Below are positions 6,347 through 13,322 of a stretch of DNA of 21,423 nt, piece after piece. The DNA is from Lachnospiraceae bacterium (GTDB taxonomy: Bacteria; Bacillota; Clostridia; Lachnospirales; Lachnospiraceae), in the NCBI GenBank assembly GCA_009774215.1, contig VSNH01000053.1, positions 1 through 21,423 of the forward strand, written 5' to 3'. Under the pieces are notes generated by a model, which was not told the origin of the DNA, made no database searches, and was given only the letters and a program-made list of their open reading frames with translations. The number at the start of each line of letters is the position of its first letter. The first letter of the stretch is position 1. Both the position numbers and the translations under genes were made by a program.

Positions 6347-8959
6347 TCAATAATGCATAAAGTCCTTCTCACGCAGTATAATCATGTCCTCTTCATCATA
6401 CCTCTTTGCGAGCAAAATATCCATAAAATGTTTCGGTGTTTTTTTGTTGGCGTACTCTATCGCCTCATCCACCAGATCCCGCACCTCCGAGAGCGTCACT
6501 TCATGGTCGCTTGTCTGCCTGTCCGCAATCCGAGTATGAAGCGCCAAAATACCAAATTCATCAATGGAATACTCCATATCCTCCGCATACTGTTTCGCGT
6601 ATGCCACTAGCGACTCATTGTCCAACGGCTCGATATCCACTCTCAGATTAAACGTATTGGTAAGCGCGCTGTTTTTGGAAAGCAGCCCGTTCACCTCCGC
6701 CTTCGTTCCTACAAGCAGCGCCAGAAGACCCATGTTTTCTTTCTCAAGCACTTTTAGCATGGATGCCAGGGTAGCGGCTTTCAGCTTGGACGCCTCCGCA
6801 ATGATGAGCGCTCCGTTGTCCATCTTGGAGAAGGTCGCCTCCACATCCTTCTTATTCAGGACATGTCCCTCAATCTTCGCCACTTTCCCGGAAAAATTGT
6901 TGTCATTATATTGCATTTCCCGAATCAGCGCTTTTGCCAAGGCTATGGTCGTCGTCTCTTCCTCCCCGGTGATAATGATATTCCCCGTACAGGATGCCAG
7001 ACTCATGTTATCCAGCACATGAATCAACTGTCTCTTGGATTTGCGCTGATGAACGAATTTTCCGAAAAGCTCCTGTTCCTCCGGGCTGAGTTCCCTGTCC
7101 TTCGCGCTTTCCCCCTCGGAATCGGTCTCCTCTGCCTCCTGCTCCACAGCGGCCCCCTTCGCGGACTTCTTCGGAGACTTCTTTTCCTCCACCTCCGCAG
7201 CCTCTGCCTGCCCGGATTCGTCAGACTCCTCCGGCTCCAAAACGGCCTCCCGCTCTTCCTCCTGTATCGGAGCCTTTTTTCTCGGAACTTCCTCTGCGGG
7301 CATATCATCCGGGAAAACTACTTTCTTTACATGAGGATTTTTGCCGGATTCCTTCATAATCGCCGCCATAAAGGCTTTCTCCAGCTCCTCCAGCAGACCG
7401 TTCTTCGTGGCCTCGTCAAAGCTCGCAAACAGGCTGCCTGTCTGCGCCATAATATGCTGACGGACATCCTCCATCCGCTTCTCCTGATTATCCTTTTTCA
7501 TCTGTTCCCACTCAGCCATAATATCATCAATGCTGAGCTGGCCGGTGATCTGCTTCTCCACCTTCGCCGCGTCAGGCACCACAAAACTAATCTGCCCGTC
7601 GTACTCCTGCGAAAGATACTTATCATATTCCGTAGGCTTGGACGCCGCCTGCGCCTGCTCTCTGAGCGCTCTGGCCTGCAGCCTCTCGGCCTCTCTTGTC
7701 ATTTCCTCTATAATTTTCTGCGCGTCAAAAACTACCGTGTCATCCCGCACAAGCTCTTCACTGGCTGTCTGCAGCTCCGCGTCGTTCAGGGTATTTACGT
7801 TGGGCAGCTTCGCCGTCTCCTCCAAAAGCGGCGCAATGATTGTGTCCGTGATAGAGGCTTTCGACCGCTCTTCCTCCGCCTCGCCCTGCGTCTGCTCTCC
7901 GCCGGCATTTTCGTCCGCATCTGCCGTCTCTCTAATTTCCCTGCTGTCCCCGGAAACCGACTCACCCGTCTCCCCCAAGGGTTCCCCGGGTTCATCCGCA
8001 TAGCCTTCCTCGTCAATATCCCTGTAACCCTGTTCTTCCTCCTCCGACATGTCTTTCGGAACCTGCGCGCCGCCGGGAGCATCCTCCCCGTCATCCAGCA
8101 CTTCTTTCATGCTCTCCGCCAAAGCCATCTGCAGATTGATGGTATTGTACTGCCCCACATCCACGGTCTTGACTTCGGGCAGCTCTGTGGTAGGCGCGGA
8201 CAACACATCCTGCTCCTCCCCGTCGATCTCAACCTGTCCTCGGATGATCTCCTCCGTCACCTGCGTGTCTTCCGGAATATCGTCGGGTTCGTACTCCTCT
8301 TCCGGCTCCTCTTCCACGTCGTCCACGTCTTCCCCCGCGCTTCTTCCTTCTATATAAGCGTCATACTTCTCCTGCTGCTCCGGGCTGAGCGGCTGGTGCA
8401 GCGCCTTTAACTCCAGCGCCTTAATCACATATCTGCCCTCCCCGAACCAGAGGAACATCTCGTCACATTCCTCCACACATTTCGTAGTCAAACCGATGCG
8501 GTGATACAGATAAGCCAGCTCATATACCCACTTCTCTCTCGGCTCCCGCTTCTTAAACTCCTCGAGGATCGCTATCCGCTCTTCTATGCTGACATCCAGC
8601 GCCTCATAGAGCCTATACTGCAAAACATACCGCCCCGTATCTCTCGGCGCGATCTGTACAAATTCTTTATAGTATTCGCTTGCCTGATCGTACTCACCCA
8701 TCTTGATGCAAAGCTCACACAGGGAGTAAATAATCAGTCTGCCCGTCGGGTGCTTTTCGTAGGCCATCAGCAGAATGTCTTTACTCTCCTGATACCGCCT
8801 GTTAATCTTATACAGATCGCTGATCGTACACAGCATCATAACGCCTCTGACCCTGCGCCAGTCTATCTTATCAGCGATCTTTACCGCCTCCGCGTACTCT
8901 CCCTCTGCTATCAGCGCTTTAATTTCATCCGCGCTGGCTTTGTACTCAAATTTATCCAA
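6347..8959 (-). CDS. TPR repeat protein with acidic linker and degenerate AAA-like C-terminal domain
   Basis: 870 residues from the TTG at 8959, which has AGGTGGG four bases upstream; the frame stays open to a TTG at 9058, but that region carries a promoter (9027-9055) and no good ribosome site. Residues 1-200 are helical TPR-like repeats (for example KINRRYQESKDILL and KMGEYDQASEYYKEF). A long, very acidic, disordered stretch (about 205-600) follows, then a globular domain (about 630-870) whose order of motifs matches CbxX/SpoVK-type AAA ATPases. Its Walker A is ITGEEETTTIALAKAL, lacking the Gly-Lys-Thr/Ser, and its Walker B is GALIIAEASKL, with Ala in place of the catalytic Asp before the Glu. 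ATP hydrolysis is therefore unlikely; it probably acts as a scaffold or adaptor. Cytoplasmic, no membrane segment. Its physiological role is unknown to me; proteins of this layout are recalled from Lachnospiraceae. glgB follows by 51 bases. Confidence 0.85.
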   Translation of the reverse strand: MDKFEYKASADEIKALIAEGEYAEAVKIADKIDWRRVRGVMMLCTISDLYKINRRYQESKDILLMAYEKHPTGRLIIYSLCELCIKMGEYDQASEYYKEFVQIAPRDTGRYVLQYRLYEALDVSIEERIAILEEFKKREPREKWVYELAYLYHRIGLTTKCVEECDEMFLWFGEGRYVIKALELKALHQPLSPEQQEKYDAYIEGRSAGEDVDDVEEEPEEEYEPDDIPEDTQVTEEIIRGQVEIDGEEQDVLSAPTTELPEVKTVDVGQYNTINLQMALAESMKEVLDDGEDAPGGAQVPKDMSEEEEQGYRDIDEEGYADEPGEPLGETGESVSGDSREIRETADADENAGGEQTQGEAEEERSKASITDTIIAPLLEETAKLPNVNTLNDAELQTASEELVRDDTVVFDAQKIIEEMTREAERLQARALREQAQAASKPTEYDKYLSQEYDGQISFVVPDAAKVEKQITGQLSIDDIMAEWEQMKKDNQEKRMEDVRQHIMAQTGSLFASFDEATKNGLLEELEKAFMAAIMKESGKNPHVKKVVFPDDMPAEEVPRKKAPIQEEEREAVLEPEESDESGQAEAAEVEEKKSPKKSAKGAAVEQEAEETDSEGESAKDRELSPEEQELFGKFVHQRKSKRQLIHVLDNMSLASCTGNIIITGEEETTTIALAKALIREMQYNDNNFSGKVAKIEGHVLNKKDVEATFSKMDNGALIIAEASKLKAATLASMLKVLEKENMGLLALLVGTKAEVNGLLSKNSALTNTFNLRVDIEPLDNESLVAYAKQYAEDMEYSIDEFGILALHTRIADRQTSDHEVTLSEVRDLVDEAIEYANKKTPKHFMDILLAKRYDEEDMIILREKDFMHY

Positions 8960-9026
8960 GGTACCCACCTCATCAACGTACTTTAACTGTTTTATCCGTT
9001 TACACAATGACCCTATTATCTGTTTC

Positions 9027-9055
9027 AGTTTACCATAGTCCCTTATCAATGTAAA
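9027..9055 (-). promoter_or_regulatory. Promoter of the TPR/AAA-like gene
   Basis: Minus strand -35 TTTACA (9050-9055, 5/6), 17-base spacer, -10 TAAACT (9027-9032, 4/6). Transcription would start near 9020, downstream of the TTG at 9058, which supports the inner start codon at 8959. Confidence 0.5.
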
Positions 9056-9149
9056 CAAATTCCGTCGAAAAAAAGTACCTACACTCCCAATATATGGAAT
9101 CAGCAGCCCGAAAAATTACCTTATCTTGTATTTTTTAAGATTATGTCTC

Positions 9150-10016
9150 TCACTCTCTCAACCGAAGCAAGCGGTTGGATAATTCTGTAAACCGTTCCAA
9201 ACTTAATGTTTCACCGCGCACCATCAAGGGCAGCTCCATCTCCTCCAGCGCCGTCTCAACCTGTCCTCTGGTGACTCCCAGCCCGCCAGCGTTGGCAAGA
9301 CCGTTGGCAAGCGTTTTGCGCCGCTGGTTGAAAGACGCGCGGATCACCGCAAACAGGAACGCTTCGTCGTCCGCGTCCACCGGCGGCTTTTCATATTTCG
9401 TCAGGCGCACCACGGTGCTGTCTACATTGGGGCGCGGCAGAAAACAGGATGCCGGCACTCTCGCAACGATCTCAGGCTTCGCATAATATTGCACCGCCAG
9501 CGACAGCGCCCCGTAGCCCTTGCTCCCCGGCCCCGTCTGCATACGGTCCGCCACCTCACTCTGCACCATAACCGTAATGCTCGCAAGCGGCATCCCACTC
9601 TCAAAAAGCGCCATGATGATCGGTGTTGTGATGTAGTAAGGAAGATTCGCCACCACTTTTAAGGGCCGCCCGCCATTCTCCGCCGTCAGTGCGGCGAGAT
9701 TCACCTTCAAAATATCCTCGCATAAGACTGTGACATTATGATAAGAAGACAGGGTCTCCTCCAGTATCGGAATCAGTCCCTTGTCAATTTCCACGGCGAT
9801 CACTCGGCCCGCCGCCTCCGCAAGATATTGCGTCATCGTGCCAATCCCCGGCCCGATCTCCAGCACGCAGTCTTCTTTTGTGATCTGTGCCGCCTCCACA
9901 ATCTTTGCGAGAATATTGCCGTCGATCAGAAAATTCTGCCCGTATTTCTTCTGCATACGAAACTGATATTTCTTAAGTATCTCCGAAGTCTTTGTATAAT
10001 TACCTAAATCAGCCAT
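9150..10016 (-). CDS. rsmA: 16S rRNA (adenine1518/1519-N6)-dimethyltransferase
   Basis: 288 residues; also called KsgA. It uses S-adenosylmethionine to dimethylate two adjacent adenines in the 3' hairpin of 16S rRNA during 30S maturation. The family start KKYGQNFLID (24-32) is followed by SAM motif I LEIGPGIGT (52-60), Glu77 in AVEIDKG (ribose contact), an acidic residue in CEDIL (100-101), and the catalytic NLPY at 124-127. The C-terminal helical domain includes the FNQRRKTLANGL segment. Length and motifs are complete. AGGCGG lies close before the ATG. It follows tatD by 127 bases; in many Firmicutes the RNase M5 gene (rnmV) lies between these two, but there is no room for it here. No U-rich terminator is evident in the 91 bases after it. 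Confidence 0.97.
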   Translation of the reverse strand: MADLGNYTKTSEILKKYQFRMQKKYGQNFLIDGNILAKIVEAAQITKEDCVLEIGPGIGTMTQYLAEAAGRVIAVEIDKGLIPILEETLSSYHNVTVLCEDILKVNLAALTAENGGRPLKVVANLPYYITTPIIMALFESGMPLASITVMVQSEVADRMQTGPGSKGYGALSLAVQYYAKPEIVARVPASCFLPRPNVDSTVVRLTKYEKPPVDADDEAFLFAVIRASFNQRRKTLANGLANAGGLGVTRGQVETALEEMELPLMVRGETLSLERFTELSNRLLRLRE

Positions 10017-10143
10017 GACCCGCCTTTCTCTGTTTCCGCATTCCGTCCGCCGCCATCTTTTTCTCTCAAGGCAGCCTCACATTCTGTTCTTCCTTCTCAT
10101 ATCTCTCACCGCGGCTTCGCGCCCTGTGTCTCCCTCAATGCCC

Positions 10144-10908
10144 TCACAACCCGAACAGTCTCCTTGCATTGCGCTCGGTGGCTTCCACTACTGCCTCGCA
10201 GGATACTCCTTTTAGTTCCGCAATCGCTTCCGCCACATAGGGAAGGTTCAGCGAGGAATTGCGCGCACCCCGGTGCGGCTCCGGCGAAAGGTAGGGACTG
10301 TCCGTCTCCAGCAGAATTTTATCCAGCGGAATATACTGCACGGCCTCTTTCAGTTTCTTTGCGTTCTTAAAAGTAATCACGCCGCCGATGCCGAAATAGA
10401 AGTCCATGTCCAGATATTCTCTCACCATCTCCTTCGCATAGGAAAAACAGTGCACCACGCCGCCGATCTCTCCCGCCCGATGGGCCTGCATGATATCCAG
10501 CGTGTCCTTCGCCGCCTCTCTGGAATGAATCACAACGGGAAGCTTTACCTCCCTTGCAAGCGCAAGCTGTCTGGCAAACCACTCCTTCTGCAAAGCTGCC
10601 GCAGGCTCGGGATAGTGGTAATCCAGCCCCGTCTCGCCCACCGCTACGACCTTCTCATGACCGCACAGCGCGCGCAGCCGCTCCATACCCTCCTCGGAAA
10701 GCTCCTCCACCTCGCTTGGATGCACACCCACCGCCCCGTATATGAAAGGATACTGCTCCGCCAGCTTCACACTAGCCTCGCTCCCTGCAAGATTTGCGCC
10801 GATATTAATCACCGTGCCGATGCCGTGCCCTGCCAGCGAGGAAAGCAGCTCCTCCCGATCCGTGTCAAAATCTTCATCGTCGTAATGCGCATGGCTCTCA
10901 AATATCAT
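10144..10908 (-). CDS. tatD: TatD family metal-dependent hydrolase (DNase)
   Basis: 254 residues from the ATG at 10908, where a G-rich ribosome site (AAAGGGGCGG) precedes it; the open frame extends to 11196, but that part encodes AT-rich non-conserved sequence over a promoter. TatD proteins are TIM-barrel metallohydrolases with 3'-5' exonuclease or DNase activity. The metal ligands are all visible: HAH at 6-8 (SHAHYDD), Glu in VGETGLDYHYP, His in VVIHSREA, His in GVVHCFS and Asp in LLETDSPYLSPEPHRG. Length is typical of the family (about 250-260). Cytoplasmic. It is upstream of rsmA on the same strand, the usual Firmicute pairing, so it probably contributes to a nucleic-acid housekeeping operon. 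Confidence 0.95.
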   Translation of the reverse strand: MIFESHAHYDDEDFDTDREELLSSLAGHGIGTVINIGANLAGSEASVKLAEQYPFIYGAVGVHPSEVEELSEEGMERLRALCGHEKVVAVGETGLDYHYPEPAAALQKEWFARQLALAREVKLPVVIHSREAAKDTLDIMQAHRAGEIGGVVHCFSYAKEMVREYLDMDFYFGIGGVITFKNAKKLKEAVQYIPLDKILLETDSPYLSPEPHRGARNSSLNLPYVAEAIAELKGVSCEAVVEATERNARRLFGL

Positions 10909-11007
10909 GTTGACCGCCCCTTTCCCTTTGCCGCCTGTCCCGCGGTTATTCAACCGTGGAATCAAAAATAAAACAGCGTTTTTCCATATCATAATAAATC
11001 TGTGAAT

Positions 11008-11036
11008 AATGTACCATCTTGACCCGCCAAATGCAA
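11008..11036 (-). promoter_or_regulatory. Putative tatD promoter
   Basis: Minus strand -35 TTGCAT (11031-11036), 17-base spacer, -10 TACATT (11008-11013). It would give a leader of roughly 100 bases before the tatD ATG at 10908. The rest of 10909-11082 is AT-rich and holds no recognisable gene. Confidence 0.4.
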
Positions 11037-11082
11037 ATACTAAAAAAAATTGAAATATTCTTAAAAATTCTTTAAAAAATAC

Positions 11083-11111
11083 TTGCATTACTAAAAACAT
11101 TATACTATAAT
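11083..11111 (+). promoter_or_regulatory. Promoter of tRNA-Lys
   Basis: -35 TTGCAT (11083-11088, 3/6), 17-base spacer, perfect -10 TATAAT (11106-11111). It lies about 80 bases before the tRNA and diverges from the tatD promoter. Confidence 0.6.
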
Positions 11112-11192
11112 AACTCTTGCGTTGATTGAATGTGAGACATCTAATCCAAAGAGTGTTCTGCATTCTCCGCATTCTAACACAAAAGAGGACAT

Positions 11193-11265
11193 GCACCGCT
11201 AGCTCAGTTGGTAGAGCACCTGACTCTTAATCAGGGTGTCCAGGGTTCGAGCCCCTGGCGGTGCA
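11193..11265 (+). tRNA. tRNA-Lys (anticodon CTT)
   Basis: 73 bases with a full cloverleaf: acceptor arms GCACCGC and GCGGTGC, D-arm with AGCTCAGTTGGTAGAGC, anticodon stem CCTGA/TCAGG with loop CTCTTAA (anticodon CTT, reading AAG), and T-arm CAGGG-TTCGAGC-CCCTG. The discriminator is A, and the CCA end is not encoded. No rRNA or other tRNA is adjacent. Confidence 0.97.
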
Positions 11266-11270
11266 CTTGG

Positions 11271-11318
11271 AAGAACTGTTTTTGGAGACGCAAGAGCTCT
11301 GGGGACGGTTCTTTTTTT
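11271..11318 (+). terminator. Terminator of tRNA-Lys, a 17-bp hairpin rich in G-U pairs
   Basis: In plus-strand RNA, AAGAACTGTTTTTGGAG pairs with CTCTGGGGACGGTTCTT along all 17 positions if G-U pairs are allowed, with a nine-base loop, followed by a run of Ts (11312-11318). The opposite strand would have A-C mismatches at those positions, so the hairpin works only in the tRNA direction. It begins six bases after the tRNA. Confidence 0.8.
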
Positions 11319-11367
11319 CGACTTTGCGAATGGCGCGGCCAAGCTGATTCTTAACGATACAAGTCAC

Positions 11368-11469
11368 CATGACTTCCCCGGATCGCAATTCAAATTTAAC
11401 ATGATCCAACGCTTTTACCCCTGGGAATGTTTTACATATGTTTTCCATGGAGACAATGATTTCATTCAT
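11368..11469 (-). pseudogene. 5' remnant of a sugar ABC transporter ATP-binding protein gene (RbsA/MglA type)
   Basis: The ATG at 11469 has a good ribosome site (AGGGGG) and a plausible -10 box (TATACT) upstream. The first 34 residues (with MENICKTFPGVKALD and FELRSGEVM) are the typical beginning of a ribose/galactose-type ABC ATPase, a family of about 500 residues. The match stops just before the Walker A loop. Downstream the frame continues with unrelated sequence and runs antisense through the tRNA-Lys to a stop at 11227. The break falls in a small palindrome, AAGTCA-CCA-TGACTT (11361-11375). The rest of the transporter is absent, so this is a deletion or rearrangement scar, not a functional gene. 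The 288 bases from 11470 to 11757 hold only its promoter and weak short hairpins. Confidence 0.75.
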
Positions 11470-11757
11470 GCTCTGACCCCCTGTTCCCTTCTATAATTTC
11501 AGTATAGCAGAAACCCGTTTTTGCAAAAGGGTGGGGGATTTTTGTTTTATGGGGGGATTTTTATGCAATTTGAGTATTTTGTGGAAAACTATAGAAGACA
11601 ATGCCAAAATATTGCACAGAGAATTGATTTTATGGATATGGTGGAATGACATGTTGCACAAACCCGTGCGCGGTCACGGCACAGTTCTCCGCTTCGCGCG
11701 GACGACATATTTTACAACCGCTTCCCAGTCCGTCCGCTCACAGCTGTCATGCCCGCA

Positions 11758-12606
11758 TCAAAACTGTACTCCCAAAATCTGAATCAGCGCGCCGCCGACC
11801 ACGCCGAGCACATACAAAAGCCCGAATATCCGCAGATTTTCCTTCCTGTTCTCATTCACCCGAAGCAGCACAAGAAAACCCACGCCGGAGCCTGACAAAA
11901 GCCCTGCCGTCAGCGCGCCTGCGCCCAGCACGCCGCTCAGATAAAGCTGTGTGAGCACAACGGAAGAAGCGCAGTTCGGAATCATACCTACCAGGGCCGC
12001 CGCAAACAGGCCGAGCACAGGCTTATCTAACACAACAGCCGCCAGCGTCTCCTCTCCGACCAGAGCAATGGCAAAATTCAAAATCAGAGTAACTGCCACT
12101 ATATATAGGAAGATTCTCCATGTATGGCTCAAGGCCGACCGCCAAATGCCCCTCTCACAGTGACAGTGCTGCCGCTCACACAGATGCTCGATCTGCGGCT
12201 CCTCCTTCTTTCGAAACAGCGCGTCCACAAGGAATCCGGCCGCAACCGCGAAGAGTACCTTTATCAGAAGCAGCTTACCAATCATGCCGGCCGCCACGTT
12301 TTCAGATATCATAATGGGCAGCATCTCGTCAGAAGTGGACAGAAATACGGCTATCAGGGTTCCCATCGTAATAATTCTGCCCGCGTAGAGGTTTGCCGCC
12401 GCCGCGGAAAACCCGCACTGGGGAAAAATGCCTAACACGCCGCCGATGGCTGGCCCCGCCTTACCCGATTTTCTGACAACCGCCTGCATTTTTCCACCCG
12501 TCCAATGTTCCAGGCACTCCATGGCAAGATAAGCCAGAAACAAAAACGGCAGAATCCTGAGGCTGTCTATATAAGTATCGTGAATCACGTCCAAAATCAT
12601 TTCCAT
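11758..12606 (-). CDS. ArsP_2-type membrane exporter (putative manganese/heavy-metal efflux protein)
   Basis: 282 residues, mostly hydrophobic, with about eight to ten membrane segments in two similar halves. Each half has a Pro-x-Cys turn followed by a small-residue-rich helix: FPQCGFSAAAANLYAGR (from 61) and IPNCASSVVLTQLYLSG (from 209). This is the pattern of the family annotated as putative arsenic/manganese efflux permease (ArsP_2, 10-TM heavy-metal exporter). The cytoplasmic-type loop between the halves carries a cluster, His141, Cys143, His147, Cys148, His149 and Cys150, suitable for metal binding. GGAGG lies before the ATG, which is divergent from comFB. The leader from the promoter is only about 50 bases, too short for a yybP-ykoY manganese riboswitch. 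The substrate cannot be told from the sequence. The 3' flank has only weak GC-rich hairpins. Confidence 0.8.
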   Translation of the reverse strand: MEMILDVIHDTYIDSLRILPFLFLAYLAMECLEHWTGGKMQAVVRKSGKAGPAIGGVLGIFPQCGFSAAAANLYAGRIITMGTLIAVFLSTSDEMLPIMISENVAAGMIGKLLLIKVLFAVAAGFLVDALFRKKEEPQIEHLCERQHCHCERGIWRSALSHTWRIFLYIVAVTLILNFAIALVGEETLAAVVLDKPVLGLFAAALVGMIPNCASSVVLTQLYLSGVLGAGALTAGLLSGSGVGFLVLLRVNENRKENLRIFGLLYVLGVVGGALIQILGVQF

Positions 12607-12664
12607 ACTTTCCTCCGCACTGTTTATGCCTCATTTCAAAAGCACAGCACAAGTTACCGAATCT

Positions 12665-12692
12665 ATAATACCATTCTTTCAAAAAAAAGCAA
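12665..12692 (-). promoter_or_regulatory. Promoter of the metal exporter gene
   Basis: Minus strand -35 TTGCTT (12687-12692), 16-base spacer containing a T-tract, -10 TATTAT (12665-12670, 5/6). Start site is about 50 bases before the ATG. Confidence 0.55.
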
Positions 12693-12758
12693 GCGTGGGT
12701 AATTTTGCACAAAAAGCGCAAATTCTTCTCTTTTCACCAAAATTCCGCGAAATAGTGA

Positions 12759-12787
12759 TTGATTCCTTGGGGAAAATGTACTAATAT
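12759..12787 (+). promoter_or_regulatory. Promoter of comFB
   Basis: -35 TTGATT (12759-12764), 17-base spacer, -10 TAATAT (12782-12787, 4/6). It leaves a leader of about 25 bases before the comFB ATG and diverges from the exporter promoter. Confidence 0.5.
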
Positions 12788-12820
12788 AGAATTGTCTAGC
12801 TTTTATGAGGGAGGTTCGGA

Positions 12821-13090
12821 ATGGAAGGCTTAAAGAATATCATGGAGGATGCCGTGGAATATCAGCTTAATAAACTGCTGCCCACGATGCCTGAGGTTTG
12901 TTCCTGTGATAATTGCAAGTTGGACATGATGTCCTATGCGTTGAACAGACTTTCGCCCCAGTATGTGCGTACAGATACCGGCGCACTTTTCCAGAAATTA
13001 AACAACTATCAACCACAGGCTGAGGTAGAGATTCTGGCTACCGTGATGTCCGCGATCAATAAAATCGGCTCACATCCGCAGCATGACTGA
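12821..13090 (+). CDS. comFB: ComFB family protein (probable cyclic-dinucleotide receptor)
   Basis: 89 residues, the whole of the ComFB (late competence development) domain. The CxCxxC motif in VCSCDNCKLDM (about 26-36) and the following MSYALNRLSPQYV are the family hallmark. The start has GGGAGG six bases upstream. In B. subtilis comFB lies in the comF operon but is not needed for transformation; recent work on the family reports binding of c-di-GMP or c-di-AMP, linked to motility control. Here it stands alone, without comFA or comFC, between a metal exporter and a sigma/anti-sigma pair, and it is the only protein gene on the plus strand. A c-di-GMP role would fit the CheC-like gene 3 kb away, but that link is conjecture. 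A strong terminator follows. Confidence 0.9.
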   Translation: MEGLKNIMEDAVEYQLNKLLPTMPEVCSCDNCKLDMMSYALNRLSPQYVRTDTGALFQKLNNYQPQAEVEILATVMSAINKIGSHPQHD

Positions 13091-13111
13091 TTTGATCTGG
13101 CCCATAAGCCA

Positions 13112-13145
13112 AAACCGGGTGTACAAGCACCCGGTTTCTTTATGC
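13112..13145 (+). terminator. Rho-independent terminator after comFB
   Basis: AAACCGGGTG (13112-13121), a six-base loop, then CACCCGGTTT (13128-13137): a perfect 10-bp stem followed by CTTTAT. It starts 21 bases after the comFB stop. Confidence 0.85.
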
Positions 13146-13156
13146 CATCTGTCTTT

Positions 13157-13322
13157 CTAGTGCTCCATTTACCAATTAACTATCCTTTTTTGCTTGCCAG
13201 CATTCCCTTCTACTGCGTTGTTTTCGGTCAACGATGCCACCGCATCGCCTCCCTCAAACGCCTTGTATAAGGAAATTCTGGACTTCGCAAAAAGTGTATG
13301 CAATTAGGAAATGGCGCACTAG
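13157..13322. mobile_element. 166-bp imperfect palindrome with terminal inverted repeats, MITE-like
   Basis: The two ends read inward as CTAGTGCTCCATTTACCAATT and CTAGTGCGCCATTTCCTAATT, 18 of 21 matching, and similarity continues through TTTTTGC, CCAG and TTCC blocks to a central CGATGC-CACC-GCATCG hairpin. The whole element can fold on itself. CTAG at both outer edges could be a 4-bp target duplication of the YTAR kind used by IS5-type elements, or part of the repeat. No coding capacity. The stop codon of the anti-sigma gene (13319-13321) lies in the right CTAG. Confidence 0.55.

Noticed and set aside
6863..8410. 515-codon plus-strand frame
   Set aside because: Antisense to the TPR/AAA-like gene; a Leu/Arg-rich product is what the reverse of an acidic Glu-rich linker gives.
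10909..11196. N-terminal extension of TatD
   Set aside because: AT-rich, not TatD-like, contains promoter boxes and no ribosome site; the family start is at 10908.
11227..11367. Rest of the 80-codon frame running through tRNA-Lys
   Set aside because: Antisense to the tRNA and its terminator; only the first 34 codons resemble a protein family.
11531..11954. Plus-strand frames downstream of tRNA-Lys
   Set aside because: No ribosome site or family resemblance, and they run antisense into the exporter gene.
12607..12660. Manganese (yybP-ykoY) riboswitch before the metal exporter
   Set aside because: The transcribed leader is only about 50 bases and shows no riboswitch-like paired structure.
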